Part shown: positions 1 to 6,775 of the stretch, piece after piece | How the letters are laid out: each line of letters starts with the position of its first letter | Numbering within the stretch: the first letter of the stretch is position 1 | From: Mycolicibacterium malmesburyense | Lineage (GTDB): Bacteria; Actinomycetota; Actinomycetes; Mycobacteriales; Mycobacteriaceae | Length of the DNA stretch: 6,775 nucleotides | Reading direction: 5' to 3' | Assembly (NCBI RefSeq): GCF_001050015.1 | Contig: NZ_CVTB01000021.1 | Location: 1-6,775 of the forward strand | Notes under the pieces: generated by a model | Database searches by the model: none | Seen by the model: only the letters and a program-made list of their open reading frames with translations | What the model was told of the DNA's origin: nothing | Made by a program: the position numbers and the translations under genes

Positions 1-133
1 CCCGCCGATGACGAAGGACGCTGTGGCGGGCCGGATTCGGCGGCTGCTGTCGATGGCCGATCGCAAGGCCAAGCAGGATGGAATTCCGGACACCGAGTCG
101 GCCGTAACGCCGGACCTGCTCGAGGACGCCTAG
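1..133 (+). CDS. whiA: WhiA, sporulation/cell-division transcription regulator (C-terminal fragment)
   Basis: Only the last 43 codons are present, read from base 2 to the TAG at 131-133; the gene enters from the left. The peptide contains [20 protein letters not shown] and ends TPDLLEDA, which I recognise as the C-terminus of mycobacterial WhiA. This part belongs to the C-terminal helix-turn-helix domain that contacts DNA. The N-terminal LAGLIDADG-like domain lies outside the window. In actinobacteria whiA normally ends a rapZ-yvcK-whiA cluster, so a transcript probably enters from the left. There is no frameshift and the ending looks complete. Identification is firm from the tail alone; the function is inferred from the family. 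Confidence 0.9.
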
Positions 134-153
134 CGCCGACGGGCCACTTGTGG

Positions 154-176
154 CACGCATTTCGGCGAAAAGCGTG
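154..176. repeat. 23-bp imperfect palindrome ending on the cyclase start codon
   Basis: The arms are CACGCATTTCG (154-164) and CGAAAAGCGTG (166-176), with a single G between. Ten of eleven positions pair; the only mismatch is the central A:A. As RNA this would fold into a hairpin with a GGC loop. As DNA it has the symmetry of a dimeric operator. It lies after the whiA stop, and its last base is the G of the proposed GTG start at 176. No T-run follows, so it is not a classical intrinsic terminator, although terminators with few or no U residues are proposed in mycobacteria. The heptamer TGTGGCA flanks it as a direct repeat (149-155 and 175-181). The symmetry is read directly from the bases; the role is unknown. 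Confidence 0.6.
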
Positions 177-2851
177 TGGCAATCGGCCTCTCGGCCGACA
201 CTTCACTTGTGTCCGCGGGCGTCCCGCCCACCGGCGTCGTGACATTTTTGTTCACCGACATCGAGGGTTCGACTCGTCGGTGGGAGTCCGACGCGGATGC
301 CATGCGGGTCGCACTTGCTTGCCATGACAAGGTGTTGCGCGCGGCGATCGCGGCGCATGACGGATTCGTGTTCAGCCACAGCGGCGATGGTCTCGCCGCC
401 GCCTTCGCCTCGCCTCACGCTGCGGTCGAGGCAGCCATCGATGCCCAGCGGGAATTGGAACTTCCCGTGCGCATGGGAATCGCAACCGGTGAAGCCGAGA
501 TTCGCGACGGCGACTATTTCGGCACGGTGCTCAACCGCGCGGCGCGCGTGATGGCAGCCGGTCACGGCGGGCAGATACTCGTCGCCGAGTCGACCGCGGT
601 ACTGCTGAGTTCCATTGATCTGATGAATCTTGGGCCGAGGCGCTTGCGCGATGTCACACATCCGATCACGATCTTCCAGCCGCGAGCTCAAGGCTTGCGG
701 TCAGATTTTCCGCCGTTGCGCAGCCTTGAGGCCAACCGGGGAAATTTCCGGCCTGCGGGAACACGGTTGGTCGGCCGCGACGTGGAAGTCGGGCGGATCG
801 TGGACGCGTTGCGCACCAATCGTTTTGTCACACTGACCGGTGTTGGCGGGGTCGGCAAGACGCGGCTGGCGCTCGAAGTCGCCGGCGGTTTGGCGAACGA
901 GTTCAGCGACGGCGTGTGGGTTTTCGAGCTTGCATCCGTGGCCGACGCAGACGCCGTGGCTGATTCGGTGGCCGCGATTCTGGGCATCGCCCAACAACCC
1001 GGAAAGAGCATGCGTGACTCGGTTGCGGCCGTTCTGGAAAACCGAAAACGACTTCTGCTCTTCGATAATTGCGAACATGTGTTGGATGCGGCGGCGGGAC
1101 TTGTCGAAGCCATTCTCGCGCAGTCCTCGACCGTGCGCATCCTCGCCACCAGCAGGGAAGGCTTGGGTGTAGTCGGGGAGCGGATCTGGCCGGTCCGCTC
1201 GCTCCCTGACGACGCGGCGGCGGAGTTGTTCATCGAACGTGCGGAAGGCATCGCTTCCGGCGCTGCCGTTCGCGACATGGCGGCGGTCACCGAGATCTGT
1301 CGTCGCCTCGACGGCATCCCACTGGCGATAGAACTCGCTGCATGCCGGGTTTCGGTGATGACCCTCAGCGACATCCGTGAGCGACTCGACAAGAGATTCA
1401 GGCTCCTCGTGGGCTCGCGGCGCAGTCTCGAACGGCACCAGACACTTCGACACGCAGTGCAGTGGTCGTACGACCTCCTGAGCGGGGAAGAAAAGAGACT
1501 GCTGGAACGATGTTCGGTATTCGCTGGTGGATTCGACATTCGAAGTGCCTGCGCCGTTGCCGGAACGGAACACGACGAGTTCGTTGTCGTGGACCTTCTC
1601 GACTCGTTGGTGCGCAAGTCGTTGCTCACAGTGGACCGATCGGAGGCTACCGCCCGATTCTCGATGCTCGAGACCGTCCGACAGTTCGCCGAGGAACAAC
1701 TCGCCTCCCGCGGTGCGACAGACGAGGCGCGATATGCCCACGCCCGCCACTTCGCGCAGCTCGAAAATATGGTGATGTCGCTGTGGGACAGTCCTGCTCA
1801 ACGGGACGCTTATCGCTTGCTGGCCATTGAATTGGCGAACCTGCGCACCGCCTTCCGCTGGGCGGCCGACGAGGGCGACATCGACGTGGCCGCGACCATC
1901 GCCACCTATGTTGGGCTGCTCGGCATCGGCGTCGAGAATTATGAGCCGATCGGATGGGCCGAAGAAATCCTCGCCCCCGCCGCCGCCGTGAAGCATCCCC
2001 GTGTACCGAGCCTCTACGTGATCGCAGCGGTGTGCTGGATGGCCGGCCGGTTGGAGAATGCATTCCGCTATGCCGAGGCCGGTGAAGTGGTATTGGCGCG
2101 CAACGAGAATGCGCCGCCCTACGGGATGGAGGGCTGGCTCGGCGCGGCCTATCTCCCCGCCGGGGTGCCTTCGCGATGGGCCGATATATGCCAGGCCCAA
2201 CTGGAACGACGCGGCGACAACGATGTGTACATTCGCAGCTGCCGAGTGTTCGCTCTTTCTTTCGCGAGCTTGATCGATGAAGCGATGGAAGCGGCGGTAG
2301 GCCTGGTCGAAGCAGGCGCCGCGACCGGGAACCCCTACCTGCATTCCTTCGCAATCGCCGCCAGCACATTCCCGCTCCATGCGAAGGGCTCGGGGGCGGG
2401 CATCCAAACGTGCAGAGACGGTTTGGCGATGGCGCTAAAGAGCGGCAACCGTTTCAATGCGTCGATACTCGCTTTGGCCATGGCAAGATTCGAAGCCTTA
2501 GACGGGGTCACCCCAGGGGCGCTCGAGCACTTGACGCTGGTTTTACGCAACTACCACGACTCGGGCAACGTCGGCAGCATTCGTAGCCCACTTGCCGTAC
2601 TGAGTACGTTCCTCGACCGCATCGGCCGGTACGAAGAGGCCGCTGTCATCAGCGGGTATTCGCTCAGCCCATTGGCGCTAGCCGTGCTCCCCGAGTTCAC
2701 GACCTCCATGGCGCACCTCCGTGCAGTGCTCGGCGACAACATCTATGAGTCGCTGGCGCGCAGGGGTGAGTCGATGACGATGGCCTCCGTCGTGGCCTTC
2801 GCTTACGAGCAGATCGACCGCGCCCGGGCGCAGCTGCAACAACTACGGTGA
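176..2851 (+). CDS. Class III adenylate/guanylate cyclase - STAND ATPase - TPR-like signalling protein
   Basis: The 891-residue product has three modules. Residues 20-170 are a class III cyclase domain: FLFTDIEGST carries metal Asp28, SGDG carries metal Asp71, and DYFGTVLNRAAR holds Asp113, Asn120 and Arg124, which match the purine-specifying Asp and the transition-state Asn and Arg. The usual substrate-specifying Lys, four residues before the second metal Asp, is Ser67. Residues 198-390 are an NB-ARC/STAND-type ATPase: Walker A GVGGVGKT (222-229), Walker B LLLFDNCEH with Asp297, ATSREGL (324-330) and RLDGIPLAIELAA (377-389). A winged-helix-like segment (about 430-500) and TPR-like helices (about 530-880) follow. 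The LuxR-type HTH common in relatives is absent, and the tail ends naturally. No membrane segment is seen, so it is probably cytosolic. The GTG at 176 lacks a clear Shine-Dalgarno; GTG at 209 or 239 are alternatives. GC3 is low for the locus, and TTA codons occur at residues 775 and 790. Domain calls are firm; cyclase activity and product are unproven. Confidence 0.9.
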   Translation: MAIGLSADTSLVSAGVPPTGVVTFLFTDIEGSTRRWESDADAMRVALACHDKVLRAAIAAHDGFVFSHSGDGLAAAFASPHAAVEAAIDAQRELELPVRMGIATGEAEIRDGDYFGTVLNRAARVMAAGHGGQILVAESTAVLLSSIDLMNLGPRRLRDVTHPITIFQPRAQGLRSDFPPLRSLEANRGNFRPAGTRLVGRDVEVGRIVDALRTNRFVTLTGVGGVGKTRLALEVAGGLANEFSDGVWVFELASVADADAVADSVAAILGIAQQPGKSMRDSVAAVLENRKRLLLFDNCEHVLDAAAGLVEAILAQSSTVRILATSREGLGVVGERIWPVRSLPDDAAAELFIERAEGIASGAAVRDMAAVTEICRRLDGIPLAIELAACRVSVMTLSDIRERLDKRFRLLVGSRRSLERHQTLRHAVQWSYDLLSGEEKRLLERCSVFAGGFDIRSACAVAGTEHDEFVVVDLLDSLVRKSLLTVDRSEATARFSMLETVRQFAEEQLASRGATDEARYAHARHFAQLENMVMSLWDSPAQRDAYRLLAIELANLRTAFRWAADEGDIDVAATIATYVGLLGIGVENYEPIGWAEEILAPAAAVKHPRVPSLYVIAAVCWMAGRLENAFRYAEAGEVVLARNENAPPYGMEGWLGAAYLPAGVPSRWADICQAQLERRGDNDVYIRSCRVFALSFASLIDEAMEAAVGLVEAGAATGNPYLHSFAIAASTFPLHAKGSGAGIQTCRDGLAMALKSGNRFNASILALAMARFEALDGVTPGALEHLTLVLRNYHDSGNVGSIRSPLAVLSTFLDRIGRYEEAAVISGYSLSPLALAVLPEFTTSMAHLRAVLGDNIYESLARRGESMTMASVVAFAYEQIDRARAQLQQLR

Positions 2852-2855
2852 ACCC

Positions 2856-3544
2856 ATGAAGACACTGAGAGTCGGTGTGGCCAAGCCCGACCCGCCCTTC
2901 AACGGGATGCCGGACGACGGCGGCCTCGACATCGACCTGATGCACGCGCTGGGCGACAAGATCGGCGCGACAGTCGAATTCGTGCCGTACGACGACGCCG
3001 ACTTCGAGGGCATCTTCGATGGGTTGGGGTCCAAGTACGACTGCGTGGCCGCCGGCACCACCGTCACACCCGGGCGCGAGGAGAAGGCGACGTTCCTCCC
3101 GCCGTACCTCATCTCCGGCCAATCGCTGGCCGTCGACACCCGCCGATTGCCCCGCGTCACCTCCATCGACGACCTGGAGGGCCTGATCATCGGCGTGCAG
3201 CGGGGCAACACCAGCCAGCCGATCGCCGAACGCCTCGTCGAGGAGGGCAAGGCCCGCGCCGTACGGCTCTACGACTACGGCGCCGTCCGCGACGCCCTGA
3301 CCGACCTTTCCACGGGTGACTGCGACGCCTTCATGAAGCTCGCACCGGTGCTGACCGAACTGGTCCGAGCGGTCCCCGGCGTCGAGGTCGTGCAGCGCGG
3401 CATCTCCGTCGAGGACATCGCGATCGCCGTCCCGCCCGGCGACCAGGCACTCCTGGGCCGGCTCACCGTCGCGCAGGCAGAGTTGGAAGCCGACGGCACC
3501 CTCCAACAACTGCGCCGGAAATGGCTGGGCAACCCATACGCCGA

Positions 3545-3566
<22 letters not shown>
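2856..3566 (+). CDS. Cytosolic family 3 solute-binding-protein-like protein
   Basis: The 236-residue product has the bilobed fold of amino-acid ABC transporter binding proteins (SBP_bac_3). The first strand, LRVGVAKPDPPF, starts at residue 4. GLDIDLMHALGDKIG follows (23-37), then TVTPGREEK, whose Arg74 corresponds to the residue that holds a ligand carboxylate. IIGVQRGNTSQPIAERL (111-127) begins the second lobe. Where HisJ and GlnH have an Asp that binds the ligand amino group, this protein reads DAFMKLAP, with Leu162. There is no signal peptide or lipobox. The frame upstream has no start codon before an in-frame TGA at 2775-2777, so the protein is predicted to stay in the cytosol. Its ATG lies four bases after the cyclase stop with no clear Shine-Dalgarno, which suggests translational coupling. 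No permease or ATPase gene is adjacent. It could be a ligand sensor, or an enzyme of the cyclohexadienyl dehydratase type within the same fold; neither is shown. Confidence 0.85.
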
Positions 3567-5032
<1,466 letters not shown>

Positions 5033-5036
5033 CGTC

Positions 5037-6272
5037 GTGACCTCAGCCCCGCTAAAGACCCTGGACGACCTTCTCGGAGAAGGTGTTTCGGATCGCGGTG
5101 TGCTGGTCCGGTCGGACCTCAACGTTCCGCTCGACGACGACGGCAACATCACCGACCCGGGCCGCATCACCGCGTCGGTGCCCACGCTGAGAGCACTCTC
5201 CGACGCGGGCGCCAAGGTGATCGTCACCGCACATCTCGGTCGGCCGAAGGGCGGGCCGGACCCGAAGCTGTCGCTGGCCCCGGTCGCGAAGGCGTTGGGG
5301 GAGCAGCTCGGTCGTCATGTGCAGCTGGCCGGCGACGTCGTCGGCACCGACGCCCTGGCCCGTGCCGAGGGGTTGACCGACGGCGACATCCTGCTGCTGG
5401 AGAACATTCGCTTCGACGCCCGCGAGACCAGCAAGGACGACGCCGAGCGCATGGCCTTGGCCAGGCAACTCGTCGAACTCGTCGGTGGCCCAGACGGTTC
5501 GGCGGGCGCTTTCGTCTCCGACGGTTTCGGCGTGGTGCACCGCAAGCAGGCGTCGGTCTACGACGTCGCGACCCTGCTCCCGCACTACGCGGGCACGCTG
5601 GTCGCCGCCGAGGTCAAGGTGCTCGAACAGCTGACCACCTCGACCGACAAGCCCTACGCGGTGGTGCTCGGCGGGTCCAAGGTGTCGGACAAGCTCGCGG
5701 TCATCGAGTCGCTCGCGGAGAAGGCGGACAGCTTGATCATCGGCGGCGGCATGTGCTTCACCTTCCTTGCCTCACAGGGTGTTTCGGTAGGCACCTCGTT
5801 GCTGGAGGAGGGCATGATCGAGACCTGCCGCAAGCTGCTCGACACCTACGCCGACGTGATCCACGTCCCGGTCGACATCGTGGTGGCCGACAAGTTCGCC
5901 GCGGACGCGACGGCCGAGGTCGTCGCCGCCGACAAGATTCCCGACGACAAGATGGGACTCGACATCGGCCCCGGCTCGGTCGAGCGGTTCACCACGCTGC
6001 TGTCCAACGCCAAGACCGTGTTCTGGAACGGGCCGATGGGCGTGTTCGAGTTCCCGGCGTTCGCGGCGGGCACCAAAGGCGTCGCCGAGGCCATCATCGC
6101 CGCGACCGGCAAGGGCGCCTTCAGCGTCGTCGGCGGCGGCGATTCCGCGGCGGCGGTACGTCAGCTCGGCCTGGGCGAAGAGGGCTTCTCCCACATTTCG
6201 ACCGGGGGCGGGGCTTCGCTGGAATACCTTGAAGGCAAGGAACTGCCCGGTCTGGAGGTCTTGGAATCGTGA
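5037..6272 (+). CDS. pgk: Phosphoglycerate kinase
   Basis: The enzyme transfers the acyl phosphate of 1,3-bisphosphoglycerate to ADP, giving ATP and 3-phosphoglycerate in the cytosol. The 411-residue product is of normal length. RSDLNVPLD (25-33), Arg43 and TAHLGRPKG (64-72) form the N-terminal substrate-binding region. [14 protein letters not shown] carries the conserved DGFG/HR stretch. GGSKVSDKL carries Lys215, in the nucleotide-binding lobe. WNGPMGVFE (330-338) and the phosphate loop GGGDS (366-370) complete the active site. The start is GTG at 5037, four bases after the gap stop. I see no Shine-Dalgarno, so translation is probably coupled to gap. The stop overlaps the tpiA start in a GTGA. 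Nothing is unusual in the protein. Confidence 0.98.
   Translation: MTSAPLKTLDDLLGEGVSDRGVLVRSDLNVPLDDDGNITDPGRITASVPTLRALSDAGAKVIVTAHLGRPKGGPDPKLSLAPVAKALGEQLGRHVQLAGDVVGTDALARAEGLTDGDILLLENIRFDARETSKDDAERMALARQLVELVGGPDGSAGAFVSDGFGVVHRKQASVYDVATLLPHYAGTLVAAEVKVLEQLTTSTDKPYAVVLGGSKVSDKLAVIESLAEKADSLIIGGGMCFTFLASQGVSVGTSLLEEGMIETCRKLLDTYADVIHVPVDIVVADKFAADATAEVVAADKIPDDKMGLDIGPGSVERFTTLLSNAKTVFWNGPMGVFEFPAFAAGTKGVAEAIIAATGKGAFSVVGGGDSAAAVRQLGLGEEGFSHISTGGGASLEYLEGKELPGLEVLES
6254..6258 (+). promoter_or_regulatory. Ribosome binding site of tpiA inside pgk
   Basis: GGAGG lies within the last codons of pgk, ten bases before the GTG at 6269. It supports this start and shows that tpiA can recruit ribosomes itself despite its 4-base overlap with pgk. 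Confidence 0.7.
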
Positions 6273-6775
6273 GCCGTAAGCCGCTGATCGCCGGCAACTG
6301 GAAGATGAATCTCAACCACTTCGAAGCGATCGCGCTGGTGCAGAAGATCGCGTTCGCGTTGCCGGCGAAGTACTTCGACAAGGTCGACGTGACCGTCATT
6401 CCGCCGTTCACCGATCTGCGCAGCGTGCAGACCCTCGTCGACGGCGACAAGCTGCTGTTGACCTATGGCGCGCAGGATCTCTCGCAGCACGATTCGGGTG
6501 CCTACACCGGCGACGTCAGCGGCGCATTCCTGGCCAAGCTGGGCTGCACCTACGTCGTCGTCGGGCACTCCGAACGGCGCACCTACCACCACGAGGACGA
6601 CGCCATCGTCGCGGCCAAGGCGGCGGCGGCCTTCCGGCACGGGCTGGTGCCGATCATCTGCATCGGTGAACAGCTCGAGGTCCGCGAGGCGGGCAACCAC
6701 GTCGAGCACAACGTGGAGTCGCTGCGCGGCTCGCTGGCGGGTCTCTCGGCCGAGCACATCGGCCAGGCCGTCATC
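6269..6775 (+). CDS. tpiA: Triosephosphate isomerase (N-terminal part)
   Basis: The enzyme interconverts dihydroxyacetone phosphate and glyceraldehyde-3-phosphate, feeding the gap step. The 169 residues in the window begin [14 protein letters not shown], which holds Asn10 and catalytic Lys12. [18 protein letters not shown] (67-84) is the dimer-interface loop region, and VVVGHSERR carries electrophile His100. The gene is cut by the window edge just before the catalytic Glu (in a YEPVWAIG-type motif), so about 90 residues are missing if it has the usual length of about 260. The start is GTG at 6269, overlapping the pgk stop by four bases (GTGA), with GGAGG upstream. It is the third gene of the operon. 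Confidence 0.98.
   Translation, partial: MSRKPLIAGNWKMNLNHFEAIALVQKIAFALPAKYFDKVDVTVIPPFTDLRSVQTLVDGDKLLLTYGAQDLSQHDSGAYTGDVSGAFLAKLGCTYVVVGHSERRTYHHEDDAIVAAKAAAAFRHGLVPIICIGEQLEVREAGNHVEHNVESLRGSLAGLSAEHIGQAVI

Noticed and set aside
143..154. Short inverted repeat GCCAC-TT-GTGGC after whiA
   Set aside because: A two-base loop cannot form, and with a four-base loop only four pairs remain. It is noted with the larger palindrome but is not called as a terminator.
701..2407. Long minus-strand open frame (568 codons) opposite the cyclase gene
   Set aside because: It lies wholly antisense to a gene with clear domain motifs, and its translation shows no recognisable family. Long antisense frames are expected in GC-rich coding DNA.
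2500..2851. Search for a LuxR/GerE helix-turn-helix at the end of the cyclase protein
   Set aside because: No LTxREREVL-like or SNKEIA-like segment was found in the frame, and there is no sign of a frameshift removing it.
2697..3509. Minus-strand open frame of 270 codons opposite the binding-protein gene
   Set aside because: It is antisense to a recognised fold, low in complexity (Asp/Gly/Val/Arg-rich) and without a recognisable motif.

Overview
The window is a high-GC actinobacterial chromosome segment, most likely from the Mycobacteriaceae (Mycolicibacterium-like). The grounds are a WhiA C-terminus of mycobacterial type at the left edge, a gap-pgk-tpiA operon whose proteins closely resemble the mycobacterial enzymes, GTG starts on most genes, and G/C-rich third codon positions in the core genes. 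Names come from reading the translations; no database search was run.

Layout. Positions 1-133 hold the last 43 codons of whiA. After a 42-base gap that contains a 23-bp imperfect palindrome comes a long gene (176-2851). It encodes an 891-residue class III nucleotide cyclase fused to a STAND/NB-ARC-type ATPase and a helical-repeat (TPR-like) tail. Four bases after its stop, a 236-residue family 3 solute-binding-protein fold begins (2856-3566), with no signal peptide and no upstream start codon that could supply one. It converges with, and overlaps by 22 bp, a small minus-strand gene (3545-3829) for an Ala/His/Arg/Glu-rich, probably helical protein of unknown function. A 180-bp divergent spacer (3830-4009) separates that gene from the glycolytic operon: gap (4010-5032), pgk (5037-6272) and tpiA (6269 to beyond the right edge).

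The right half is ordinary core metabolism. The three enzymes catalyse consecutive triose-phosphate steps of glycolysis/gluconeogenesis and are packed for co-transcription and coupled translation (4-base gap, then a 4-base GTGA overlap). The left half is accessory. In M. tuberculosis whiA (Rv1423) and gap (Rv1436) are separated by a different set of genes, so this interval varies between species. The cyclase gene has visibly lower GC3 than its neighbours, which suggests a separate history.

The most interesting possibility is that the cyclase/ATPase protein and the cytosolic binding-protein fold work as a ligand-sensing pair. The evidence is their tight spacing and the altered ligand- and substrate-specifying residues in both. 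This is inference, and the differing codon use of the two genes argues against their having arrived together. I see no mobile element, CRISPR array, tRNA or rRNA.
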